Assembly (NCBI GenBank): GCA_009602735.1
Contig: WELA01007809.1
Span: 329,248-393,247 of the forward strand
From: Mesotaenium endlicherianum
Lineage: Eukaryota > Streptophyta > Zygnematophyceae > Zygnematales > Mesotaeniaceae
Length of the DNA stretch: 64,000 nucleotides
Direction: 5' to 3'
Shown here one piece after another: positions 1 through 13,480 of this stretch; position 1 is the stretch's first letter, and each line of letters begins with the position of its first letter. A program made the translations under genes and the position numbers. The notes beneath the pieces are model-generated. The model ran no database searches and was not told the origin of the DNA. It saw nothing but the letters and a program-made list of their open reading frames with translations.

Positions 1-493
1 GGGGGGGGGGGGATGTGTGATAGTCTAACTGCGTAATCACTCATCAACTGGAGCGGCTGTTCAAGGTCTCAGGTTTCTTAGATGTTGCAATTGTTCAAGA
101 TTTCGTAGGTCTGAGGTGGTGCAACTTCCTGGGGACTCGGGTTTAAGGTGGTGCAGCTGTTGTGCCGGGGGGAACCCGCAGTGATTTCTGATTTGATCTT
201 GTTCTCATGTTAGGGTCTTGTGCGTGTTGCTTCAGCTGCTAAATTGGAAGCTCTGCACTTAGCAACCTCTGTGGTATTAAGCTCTCAATCTTTCTTCTCA
301 CATATGTGTGCACCTCTATGTTCATGAAGTATGCATTCTTGAATCCCGTCTACACAACGGCATTTGTGTGTATGAATATATATGTATGTGTGCTTAATAT
401 GTAAAAACTATGTATATATATGCACACAAGTGTTCTGTTGTATTTCAATATATGAGGAGACTAACTTTGACTCGCTCTTCTGCGTCCAAACAG
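1..493. other. Intronic/flanking sequence, no gene seen
   Basis: Begins with a 12-base G run and then AT-rich sequence up to the first recognisable exon of the protease gene. The G run resembles the homopolymer edge at 13210-13224 and may be an assembly edge. No exon upstream of 494 could be supported, so the earlier exons of the gene lie outside the window or are not recognisable. Confidence 0.5.
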
Positions 494-2361
494 GTCAGAG
501 TACGGGGGTGACTTTGAATATGAGACTCCTGTAAGCGCACCTTCCAACATCACTCCCCCGATCTTGCTGGACCTACACTGAAGTCTTTGAGAGTATGTTA
601 ATACTGCCACTGTCCTCCGTCTCTTACTGCACCATGTGGTTGCACCTCCCCCCTCTGAGTGGAAGCATTGGTTCTTTGAGGCTGAGGCTGAGGCTGCCAA
701 CTGTAGCCGTTCTGGCGCGCCACTCAACAGCCTGCTAACAAGTGGCGTGGCGCGGTGAGCAGCCAGCTGCAGCCATCGTGGCGTGCCACTCAATGCGGTG
801 CTGACAAGTGGCGCGACGTGGTGAGCAGGTCAAGATTCTGGACAAGATGCTCAACGGGATGGCGGAGCACGACGACGAGCAAGTGGTTGTCCTCTCGCAG
901 GTCCCGCCCGCCACGTGGCACACTCCCTGCACAACCCTCCCGCCACGCAGCACTCTCGAACACATCTCCCCCCCCACCCCCCCTCCCCTCCTCGCCCGCT
1001 CGCTCGCCCGCCCGCCACGTGGCACACTCTTGGAGCATGCACCCGTTGTTTGACATCCATGCACTTTTGTGACCCGTCCTTTTTGTGTGTTGCTGAAGAA
1101 GCCAACAAGATAGGACTAGTATTTTGATGGAGTTCTTTGCCACCGTCGCATCTCTGGCGACCAGGTGGCAAAGTTACTGCTAGACTCGAACTAGATGACA
1201 CTTGATGACAACACTTCACAATTTCCTTTTCCATCTGCGGATGATGTTCCAAAGTGCCACTCTTTTTTTCTGCCTTTTTCTCTGCCTTGTTCGCGAGGGT
1301 GGAGGGTGTGTCCTTCAAACTCGAGGGTGGCCATACCATTGTTTTCTGACCATGTGATTTAAAGGGTTCCTTTACTCCCTTTAGAGGGGTGCTATCCTGC
1401 CTGCCTTTCTCGACTCGGACACTCCCTTTTGAGAGGGGCTCACCTGCTTGCAGTTCTTTACTGCGACAAGAATTGTTGCTTAAAGCAACTGCCTGCCTTT
1501 CTTTATTACGAAACTTCCTTGAGATGAGGGCTCTACCAGCTTGCCTTTCTTGATTATGACAGAGAGGGGTGCTTACCTACGTGCTTTTTTTTTGATAATG
1601 ACAGGAAGGGATGCGTACCTGCTTGCTTTTCTCAATAACGACACTCCCTTCACAGAGGGCTTCGCCAGCTTGCGTGTCTATATCATGACAGAAAGGGGTG
1701 GTTACCTGCTTCCAATTCCCGATATTGACAGAGAGGGGTGCTAACCTGCTCGCGTATCTCGATTGTGACAGAGAGGGGTGCTAATCTGCTTGCGTTTCGC
1801 GATTATGACAGAAGTATGTGGAGCGTGTCGTGTTGTCGAGCAGGTGCTGGCCTATGACGTTAACATAGGGTATGAAGACACAACCAACACGCAGGTGAGC
1901 CCCCCTCCGTCTCCTCTTGCCCTCCCTCTCTTTTGGTGCCCTTGATATATTCTATGTTCTAGAGACTAGTGTGTGCCTGCTCATTTATATAGAGGTGAAG
2001 GGAATTATGTCCTTGTTTTCCAAAAGTTGGTGGGTCTTTGAGGTTACCAGTTTGAAGGATAGGGCCCAGGGAGTTTGGGCGTGGGCTGCATAGATCGTTC
2101 ATGCCATTCAATTCCGCTCTCCACTGGTGATGTGGGTCACGCGGCATGCGCACATGTTTCTTCTACGATCCTACTCATTCTCTATTACCTTCGAGTGCAG
2201 GTGCTGAAGATGAACGGCGTGGACGTCAGAAATCTCCGCCACCTGGCAGGCCTTGTCGATTGTAAGTCTGGCATATGATTCTTTTGACCTCATTTATGAC
2301 GAGGCTCAAGGGGTTTGATTCGGTTGAGTTCTGTGTTGCCATATCATATGTAGGTTGCACG

Positions 2362-2453
<92 letters not shown>

Positions 2454-2734
2454 GCGCGCGCACATTCACGCAATTCTTTTTTATGTTTGCAGCGTGTGAG
2501 GAGCCTTTCATGCGCTTTGAGCTCGAGCACAAAGCAATAGTTGTGCTTGAGACAAAAGCGGCGCGGGCAGCGACGGCCGAAGTTTTGCGGGACCATTGCA
2601 TTCCATCTGACAGGTCGGAAGACCTCCGGGAGCCGGTCAATGGAGAGGTCTCGGGGGTGAACGGGGCAACTGCAGCAGCTTCTCAAGGTGCTAGTGTTGC
2701 GAGCTTAGGCGAGATTGTCACAGAGGTCAATTAG
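494..2734 (+). CDS. DEG9: DEG9-like (DegP/HtrA-type) serine protease, C-terminal PDZ part, spliced, 5' truncated
   Basis: Five exons can be chained with matching phases: 494-530, 829-900, 1844-1894, 2201-2261 and 2493-2734 (stop). Introns begin GT and end AG. The 2261/2493 junction splits a codon (phase 1), and joining it restores a Ser. The joined peptide reads like the C-terminal PDZ2 region of plant DEG9-type proteases: VVVLSQ/VLAYDVNIGYED, then NGVDVRNLRHLAGLVD, then IVVLETKAARAATAEVLRDH followed by CIPSD. The catalytic His-Asp-Ser domain would be upstream, outside the window. Known for the family: ATP-independent trypsin-like serine endopeptidases of quality control and regulated proteolysis; plant DEG9 is reported in the nucleus/nucleolus. 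The tail after the PDZ is low-complexity (GEVSGVNGATAAASQGA). The donor at 901 (GTCCCG) is weak. The family call is fairly firm; DEG9 rather than DEG2/DEG10 is inference from remembered family sequence patterns. Confidence 0.68.
711..842 (+). repeat. Two-copy 66-bp tandem duplication overlapping an intron/exon boundary
   Basis: Two diverged units carry the shared string GGCG..CCACTCAA...CAAGTGGCG..G.GGTGAGCAG, with GTGAGC at 755 and again at 821. The second copy's GAGCAG supplies the 3' splice site of the exon starting at 829. The first copy has the same AGCAG without a following exon. Confidence 0.55.
1370..1811 (+). repeat. Intronic minisatellite, units of about 40-55 bp
   Basis: Imperfect tandem units built on GAGAGGGGTGCTNACCTGCTTGC followed by a pyrimidine-rich stretch and ending mostly in ATTATGACAG. 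About eight to nine units are visible. Each late unit finishes in a pyrimidine tract plus GACAG, which resembles a 3' splice site. The array lies in the intron between the exons at 829-900 and 1844-1894. Confidence 0.75.
2366..2462 (+). repeat. Compound microsatellite (TC)n(AC)n(GC)n
   Basis: An uninterrupted run of TC dinucleotides passes directly into CA dinucleotides (from 2411) and then CG dinucleotides (2451-2460). It lies in the last intron of the protease gene, about 30 bp before the acceptor at 2492. Confidence 0.95.
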
Positions 2735-3182
2735 AAACAATGGCAAGCTGTGGCAAATTCAACTGTCTACACTTTTTTTTCAACATCTACACTTCCTCTA
2801 CATTATTATTTTGTTGGAGAAGAGCCTACAGGAGTACGAGTAGCACATGCTTGCCGCTGTAGGTGGCCGTAGGCAAAAATAGAGGAGGAATATTAAAGAG
2901 TTGCCGTTGGATCTGCTTGACCATTGTAATGGAAATGACGAGATTGAGCTAACTTTGTCCAAGACGCTTGCTTTCAAGTCCTTGCTTATTCATTCGTATC
3001 TTGCTCCAACGTTCGTATGCTCTGCATCAACTTTGCAGCAAGAAGTTGGTTCATTGCACGAAGGGAATGACTCCAAGCTTGTCATCCGTTAGGAAAAGGG
3101 GAAAACAGGAAAGTCAGAGAAGTAAGGCTATGTTCGACTAATTTACGATAATTGTCTTCATAATGGTCTTCATTGTTAAAGA
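2735..3182 (+). other. Probable 3' UTR and downstream flank of the protease gene
   Basis: Follows the TAG at 2732-2734. A 63-codon open stretch at 2901-3092 shows no recognisable domain and is not called as a gene. No clear AATAAA was seen near the stop. Confidence 0.4.
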
Positions 3183-3295
3183 AATATATACTCATGCACA
3201 CATAGATATATGTGTGTGTAGAATGTATATGTATATGCATATATATATATATATATATATTGTACACACACATGTATATATACGTATATATGTAG
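3183..3295. repeat. TA/TG-rich microsatellite cluster
   Basis: Mixed ATATAT, TGTGTG and ACACAC runs including an uninterrupted AT run at about 3240-3260. Simple sequence only. Confidence 0.85.
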
Positions 3296-6200
3296 TAAAT
3301 TGAATAGTTCGCAGTAGGTCCAAATTTGTGGTTCGATTCCTTGAAGCGACACTGCTTCTCATGAGCAAGTCTATACGAAGAGAATCAAGTTTGATATCCT
3401 TTCTTGTATGGACATGACAATAAAAATTGAAGGATTGCGACTTCAAATTTCGCAAACCAAAGTTTGACAAGTGTTCAAATTTGATTGATTCCACTCGTGT
3501 TGTGTTTCATCGACAAACGAAACCCTCATAAGGCTTCTCATTGCAAAGAAGCCTCATTGTGGCAGGTTGGTAGCTGATACACATACCCACCCACCCACCC
3601 CTCTAACCCTCCACTCCACTGGGAGAGGCACGAGGCAGGCAACGAAGTTGGTGCCAGCAATAGTCTTAGCCATGCACAATAGTGTGGTTGTTGTTGTTAG
3701 TGTTACAATATGTTTCTGTCGATTGGGAGTAACCAACGGCGGCGATTCGACGGACAACCTCAACACAGCAAGAGTGCAGCTGCCAATCCTTAGTGTTGTT
3801 TAGGAGTTGGAATATAGTTGTCTTGACCTTTTGTATTGTTCTTAATTAGTCAACTATAGATAAGCGTAGCAGCATGTAGGAAAGGACTAGACAAGAACTA
3901 ATGACGCGCAATATTTTGTAGCAAACTACTACTCCTATTATTCTTTCTAAAATCACCTTTTTTTGAAATCAGGCAAATTGAACACAAATTGTCAAATTGA
4001 GATGTACAAAATTGCCTAGTGTATATTTGATTGTGGTCAATGGCCTGTTCCACTTGATTGAAGGTCAGCTAGCAGGCGGGAATAAAAACACCACTTGAAA
4101 CCCAAGATTCTTTGTCACCTACATGTGCAATTGTCGTGGTTTAATTAGCTGTCTCAGCCAATATCAAGTCTCGGTTAAGTTTAGGAGGATTTGACTAGGG
4201 CAACGACTCATGAAAGTGGGCTGCAACCTAAATGTGCCCTCTCTTTCCATCAGACATGAAGTGATATGGTTTGCAGCTTGAGAAGGCCATGAATGTAACC
4301 AGCCATGGCAGGACTTTGCCTCTTTAGTCTTCTCCAAGGCGTGTGAATCAGGTTGTGGGTCTAATGAAGGGAATACATGTTTTGAGTATTGGTAACAAAC
4401 ACATGTTGGAGCTGTACGGCAAAATTAGCACGAGGATTTTTGTTCTCCAAGGTTGTTGAAAAAGTTGGTGAATCTACAAGTTTCAAATCTGAGTGAGAGT
4501 TTGAGTACGTTTGGTTACAATTAGTGAAGAACATTTTTGGATTAAAGAGAAACAAGAGTGTTTGCTACTTTGCTAGGACTTCCATTAACTGTTTTTTGGT
4601 TTACTACTCCACAAAAGTCTACCCTCTTAAGCTAATGTGTGGATACACATACCAACGTATTATTATGTCTAATCACTTTAAGGGTCCAAAATCAATTTTT
4701 AAAATGTTTTGGATGTCAAAAACCATGTTCCATATCAAAACATAGGTAATAAAACAAGGAACGACAAAGAAGTGCTAACATTGACCAAACATGGAGATTT
4801 ACAAATAGTATCGCTGTTGTTTTTACGATTGCAAAGAACATTTATTGAAAAATTGTTATTGCTATTAATGTATTGGTTAACACAATATATTGCCTTCAAC
4901 AATACGGGTTTCTTTGATTCCACACATTTGCAAAATAAATGTGAACAAACTATGTTGAATATTAATTATTTTGTACAACCGCTATCGAATTAGTATTTTG
5001 CGCTTAAAAGGTAATAAATTTTGTTTTGGTCACAGAATAATGACACATCAATTTGATAAATTTAATAATATATGATAATATGTATGTATATTTATATTAT
5101 GGTGTGTAATTATTTAACATTGGAGAAAATGTATGTAGTCAAATAAAACATTTGACGCACCAAACAGATGAAAAATGTGTAATCTTTGGCAATATTTTAC
5201 CTGTGATTTACAAGATTTATTGATAAGACGAACAAGTACACTAGCAAGACAACTTTGTCTGTTTTATATTCCAAAAGAGAAAAAGTGAAGAAGTGTGTGC
5301 CAAAATAAAACGATGTTTTTATATTTTTTTGTTGTAATATTGTGTTGCACCTATACCAATTTTAATATTGGATAAAAATATCATCAAAAATTAAAAAAAA
5401 ACAAAACAAATCATAGTCATATTTGTTTGCACAAGTGTGTAATGGGACTCATGACAAATCTACACATGAAAAGACAAATTTACCCATAAAAAGCACTTTA
5501 TGAGTGTATTTAGAGTAGACAACGAGCTTGTTTTTACTCATTGAGAACAATAACATCGCGCATGCAAGCATGACACCAATAGAGTATTGCAACGCCAGAA
5601 ATGAGTCATGTGTGCAATATCCCACCAATGTGTCTATGACATCTTTTCATATCGACGCTTTATCATTTATTATATCGACGTCTTGAGGAAATTTCCCTTA
5701 CGTTTTATACTCAGTGTTTAACTCACAAAGTTCAAGGGGTGAATCATTCAATAGCGTCACATCTAAGAATATGTACAAGTACACATTATTAACTTCTTGT
5801 TTAACGTTACAAGCAGCACATTTTTTTTTAGTATCGCTATATCGAGTGTGTTTTTCGACATGCCTACTTATAAGCCTAAAAAAGAATGCGTACATCCAGA
5901 GTTTGAGATCAAAAGAGGAATGTTTTCAACAAAGTTAAATTTACAAAAATAATGCACGCATGGTTGTTACCAATCAATATTACATCATACAGTGAGAAGT
6001 AAACTAAATATGTGGCATAATAAAAATAAATTGAATAAAAACTATGTTATATACTAAGAGGTTTTGCACGTGATTTGCACAAGTTGTTGATGATGCAAAC
6101 AAGTACGAGCAATTTTCAACGAGCAAGACAACTCCGTTTAAAGCGAGAAAAAGGAAAAAGTGTATTGACAAAAAATAATGTTGTTCATAATTTCTAGATG

Positions 6201-8536
6201 TAATATTGTGTCAAATCAATATGTAATTTGAAACTAAATAACAATACTTACAAAACTATTGAAGAATATATGTATATTTATTTCGATAATGTATAACAAA
6301 TGGTAGCAAATGTAGAAGTGATTATGAAAATAAAGAGGAAAAAAAATAAGTTGTCATTTTTTGGTAAAATTACATGATGAAGACAACAACTTGTACATCA
6401 ATTGAAATATAACAAATATTTGTATTTCAATGGTAATATTATGATGATGGTGACAATCATTATAAGCATTTTGATATCATTTTACACATCTAGAATTTAT
6501 TATAAAATAAAAAAATATGACAAGAGTAATTGTCATTGATGCAATATACGATTATGTTCATATGTATTTCATTAGAAAGCCAACAAAAATAATGCAAGTG
6601 GTTGACGTAATTTTTAATATGTTTGAATAACATAAATTAGTATATTCAAATAATGCAAATGTCCAAGAAAATAATTGTTGTGTAATAATTACAACATCAT
6701 ATATTTCATAATACTTTAAGCTTTTCAATTTTAATTTCAAATTATTATTAGTCCACTTGCATGTTGATAAAATGTTAATATTTTTTTTCAAATCTATAAA
6801 GTATTACAAACATGGTGTGGAATAGGTCTAACCTTGAATTAGTTTTTGACAAAATCAGGCAAATTGAGTACGTGTCATATAATTTTTCAAATCATTCTTC
6901 TTAAATCATATTCTTAATTTATTAATGAATCAAAAAGATAGCCATCAAAAAATAATATGATCAACAACAAATGATCGTTGTTCATTGTATCAGACACAAA
7001 ATTTTATTTTTATTGAAAAATTAATTAAAAAATATGTATAATAGATGCAAATTTAAAATTCAAGAAGATTGTCTGATCTTATTCACTAATCATTTTCTAT
7101 GAGATAGTATTTATTTTATTATTTTGATTATAAATCTATATTTATTCAAATTTATTATAAATTACAAAAATCAATACTCTGATTCAACCTCGTTATACAT
7201 ATTGACAAACTGCAACAAAAGATATTTTTTTGAATTTTAAAATTTGAGCCCTTTTTATATTTCAAAATATGCATACTATTATATTTTACTTTTTGTATTA
7301 TTTTTGCCTATTTGATATTTTTCATTTTTTGAAATTACAACTAATATATAAATATATTTTTTTTACATATATCTTCTAAAATAAAACGTCAAATTTTTAT
7401 TTTGTTGGCATCCTGAAAATTATTTTTTGTATGACATTATTTATCAATACCGAATTTTAAATTTGAAATCATGCATTTTTGTCTTCAAAATCTATGAATT
7501 AACTTGTTTTTTATTCTTGCATTAATCAAAGACACTGACACTCTTGTAATTCTCTATAAAAATTAATTTGTAAGAATATTGCAGTTAAAATCATCTATTA
7601 GTTTCAATAACACCAAAATGTCGGATACTTTTATTTTAATTGTGTCCCAAAAAAATACTTTTTCATTTTTTGCTCTTTCTTGTATATGTTAACTGCTCCA
7701 CGTTTCAAAAGTTTTTTATACTAAATTTTTATGAAGTATGGAAAAATGGTCAAAAACATTCAATTTTTTTCTCATGTTGTTGATTGGTTTTCATTGGTAC
7801 ATCCTAGTCTGGTTCATGATGGTCGTAGTAAACATTCGAGGCTGTAATTACGATAATAATCAATAACAAATTTAAATTATAACTATATATGTAAATATCA
7901 CAGTTCACAGCTTTTTTCTGAATTTTTTGAACTTTTTTGAAAACTTCATTTTGAAAGATAGCTTTTTGTACAAAAAGTCAAAACAATTTATTATGAAAAT
8001 TTTGATTGTCCATAATTATTGAACGGTTATGATAAATGCATTTTGGACAATATGATATTGACAGCAAACGCCCAAAAAAGTCCCCTCCTCTTGCTTCTCG
8101 CACTACGTTGCTTTTTGCATCAGAGTTTTCCAAAAGATAATAATTGAACATCTACGAACATCTTGAAGAAACCCACTACATTCTAATGGTACTATATGTT
8201 TTAGAATTGTCAATATGATTCTATGACTTGTAAATTTTGAATCTTTGACTACTTTCCATATTTTTTTGAATTTATCAATCAAATTTTGCTCAACTTTTTC
8301 ATGGAATAAATTTTCCGGACACCCATTGACAGTTTCGTTTGTGACAATTACAAAAAAAAAAATGGTATACGTGAGACTCTTTCAAGTGGTAGTCAAAAAT
8401 TATTGTACGACTGTGATTATTTCATGTCCCGCTGGAGGTACTCAAGTTCATAATTGTGCCCATCTCTACGTATTTACAATCACAACGTCCAACAATGTCA
8501 AAACTCTCCGTGTTTAAACTTCTTGATTCGCAAACT
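3296..8536. other. AT-rich spacer, no gene seen
   Basis: Composition becomes strongly AT-rich with many A and T homopolymers after about 4.3 kb. Open frames are short and lack codon structure. No protein family, LTR, tRNA or long repeat was recognised in either strand. Confidence 0.6.
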
Positions 8537-8798
8537 GGTGACAAACAGTCATTTTGTGATATGAACTGGAATAAATATGAAACAATAATTATGAGTAATG
8601 TGTGAGAGATTGCGAAGTGATAACTTGGGATAACTTAAGTTATCTAAGATGCATACGGAGAGATTGTGGTGACAAACAGTCATCGTGTGTAATGAACTAA
8701 AATATATATAAATCATTATATTATGAGTAATGTGTGAGAGCTTACAAAGTGATAACGTGAGATAACTTAAGTGATTTAGGATGCATATAGAGTGATTG
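8537..8798 (+). repeat. Two-unit 131-bp tandem repeat
   Basis: Unit 1 starts GGTGACAAACAGTCAT at 8537 and unit 2 starts with the same string at 8668. Both contain ATTATGAGTAATGTGTGAGAG, then GTGATAAC, GATAACTTAAGT and GATGCATA. Divergence between units is visible but modest. Confidence 0.85.
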
Positions 8799-11640
8799 AG
8801 ATAGTAAATCAATTTTACGTATATGTGCCGTTAATATAGTGAGAATGTATAAGTATTTAAGAGATGGCGGAAAGCACCACATACCAATATTCTTTGATAT
8901 ATTTGGTGACAACAAATGAACAAAAACGTAAAACACACAATTAAAAGAAGTTGCTATGATTACAAAAAACAACGTACATGAAAATTATAAAAACAACTTC
9001 TATGTTAATATTCATACACCAAGTACTTTTCATAATAACAAATTGTCTTTTCAATTCAAAAACAAAAATGATTTAGACAAAAACTTAATATATAATTTTT
9101 TCAATGTGAGTATTTATACTCAACAATTTTTCACATCATTATTTTTGTATGTTATTTGTACTTTTGATAAATTAAAGTATTACAGTGTAATGTAAAATAT
9201 TATAAATTAGAAATAATCATTTGAGTTATAAATATTGAGTTTTTTTATGTATTTTTGAGAATATTATGTAACTTGTGTGACTATCTTGATTCTCTTTCAT
9301 AGTTATTTATTCATTTAAGTCTTATATTCAAGCGTAATTATAAATGAGGGTACAATTGTATGATTGTATAATTGTGTTTTCATACATTGTACTATGTTAC
9401 GTTACTTTATTTTTCATTGACGTTTTAATTAGAAAATTTTAAATATATTTGTAATATTTTTTTAATTAAGTACAATTTGAATTTTATTTACGTCTTTTTG
9501 CATCTAAAATTTCTACATATTTAATTGCCTTTGATTTTTGGAATAGTTATACATTTTGGAATATATGTAAAGTGACTTCTATATTGATTCATAATCAAAC
9601 GACGACTCATAAATTTTTGAGTGACCATTTGATGAAAATAACTATGTATAATCAATTTTTGAAATTGTCAATTTTCTTTACACGTCGTCAATACATCTTT
9701 CATTCGAATGCAAATAATAAAATTGTCATGCAAATTTTTTGACAAAATTTTTATATGTCAAATGTTTTTCGCTACCAAAAAAAATAGTGTGTTTCACATT
9801 AACACAAAAATGAAGTACAAACTTAAACTACCAAGTAAGAATACAGTGAATACTTAATGTTGTGATCATGTTCTTGAAAACAAATATTTTTTACTTATAT
9901 AATTGAAATTAAAATTGAAATTATTTTTTTGTACTTTTTGAACGTAAATTAAAAACACATGTAAAAGTTGAAAACAAAATGAATCATCTTAAAATATTAT
10001 CAAAATACATTGTCAATTTGTGTATACCTATAGAAAAAAAAAACAAGCATACGGTGTTTGAATCTCATATTCATACGTTTTATGTACTATGATTTGTTTC
10101 TCTTACTAATGAGTTTAATTAAAATTGTGAACGGCTTATACCAATATATTATGTGATGTTTGATAATACTTAATGAAAAAATAAAATTTCAAAATTTTTA
10201 TTATCTTGAAAGAATCCAATATAAGAAAAAATTGATTATTCATTAAAAAAAAAATATTAATAATTCTATTCTTGCTATATAGACACAAAATATTATTTTT
10301 ACCAAGATTTGTAGCACAAATTCTAAGTATTCAATTTGTCCATTTTACAAATACACCAATTTACCTAATAAACTAAAAATCAATTTGTTACATTTAAATT
10401 TGCTAATACAAAAATTATTTTTGATCGCATTCTAATTAGCCTCAAGAATGATGCACTGTTATAAGAAGTATTTTTGATCGTATTTAGTTAATTTTTTAAA
10501 ATTAATGAATTGTCCTTTTGATTTACGACATTATTAATAAATAAATAATGTTGTTCTTTTATATGGCAATTGCCATGCTAAGGCAATGATAATAATGCAA
10601 ATGTTCTTTCACACGTCTTTACTTACAATAAATATATTTTTTTGCTTATCAAAATATATTAAAAAATCAGTTGTGATTTATATTGGTTTATTTTTATAAT
10701 TAAAAAATCTTTAAGATATTTTGATTCTTAAAAACACACTTTTCATTTTTATCTTATTTTTTTTTTAGAAATGTTTTAAATAATTTGTGTTAATCTATAT
10801 GGTTATTTGTACAATTAACTTCATAACGATAAATTATAACTTCTTATCTATATATTTTCAAAATTATAACTTCGTTACTCTTGTGTGGTTTAATTTTTTT
10901 ACACAATCATGCACAATATCAATGTGCACAAGTTCACTTCAGAAATAACTCTTTATTTATAACAAGTATATTTGAAGAATACTACACAAATAAAACCCAT
11001 GTGAAATTTTTATAAAAACACGTCAACAAAAAATGTTATTGTTGGTAAGAGATCGAAAAACAAAAATGAAAAAAAAAGTATACTATCAAAAAAATACGTC
11101 CAACGTGAGTCACACGTTTATCAGTAAGCCACATGTAGCTGATTGTTGATATATTATAAAGTACATGTGTAGAATCTGAATTTGAATTATTCTTGAAAAT
11201 GTCGTTAAAATTTTTCATCAAATGTACAATATTGAAAAAGTTTACTTTTTCATGCATTGAATTTCAGAAACTTTGAAGGCATCTCTACATCTAAGAAAGT
11301 CAAACAATTTAAATTCCATCAAGATTTGACAAACTTGTAATTTTGTAGATTATAATAAATTTTGTAATTTGATCAACGAGAATGAAAAATGTTACGTATA
11401 GTTTCCATCGTGTACTTATCAAGAAATTTAAAGTTAGTGATTAATTAAATGAAATATCTTACTTGTAATATTCAAGTACTTTTACAAGTACTTCATTTAT
11501 CCATGTACGTTCACTACAAAAATACATTTTAGCGACGCTGTTTGTAAAAGATGAATTTCATTATCATTCTCAACAGCTTTAATGATCCATTATCAGCATC
11601 AACAGCTTTAATTATCAATATTAATTATCAATCAGAGTGA
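8799..11640. other. AT-rich spacer, no gene seen
   Basis: Very AT-rich non-coding sequence on both strands. Nothing recognisable beyond short homopolymers. Confidence 0.6.
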
Positions 11641-11681
11641 GGTCCCGGCGTGCACCACCCACGGCTGCGCTCGAGTCATGC

Positions 11682-13224
<1,543 letters not shown>

Positions 13225-13480
13225 CAAGGATTGGGGGAGTCAGATACGGAGCACGACGGTTTGGACCGAGAGAGGGCAAAGGCGAGGGCACGGCGCGGAG
13301 AGAGAGAGAGAGCGCGCACTGCCCTGCGTTCTCACAACCACAGCTACAAAAAGGAAGGCGTGCAAGCGGACTCACTGCTTCTGCAGCAGGGTGATGCGCT
13401 CTCTCGTGTTGCAGCGCGGTGGCGCCATCCCTGCTGCCGCACTGCCCTGCTTGCCCCCGCCCTCCGGCTCCGCCTTTTAA
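13225..13480. other. GC-rich island beside the poly-C run, no identified gene
   Basis: About 250 bp with a (GA)n stretch and high GC, abruptly replaced by AT-rich sequence near 13480. On the other side of the poly-C run, 11640-11683 is also GC-rich. Open frames here show no domain. It may be the edges of a GC-rich unit whose middle was not assembled. Confidence 0.4.

Noticed and set aside
2226-2686. Short open frames with Cys-Val or Arg-Glu repeats
   Set aside because: They translate the (TC)n(AC)n microsatellite.
494-2734. CLU/TIF31 (clustered mitochondria) family for the first gene
   Set aside because: Partial resemblance of the RNL-helix segment, but the joined exons match the DEG9-type PDZ2 pattern along their whole length, including the IPS..SEDL tail.
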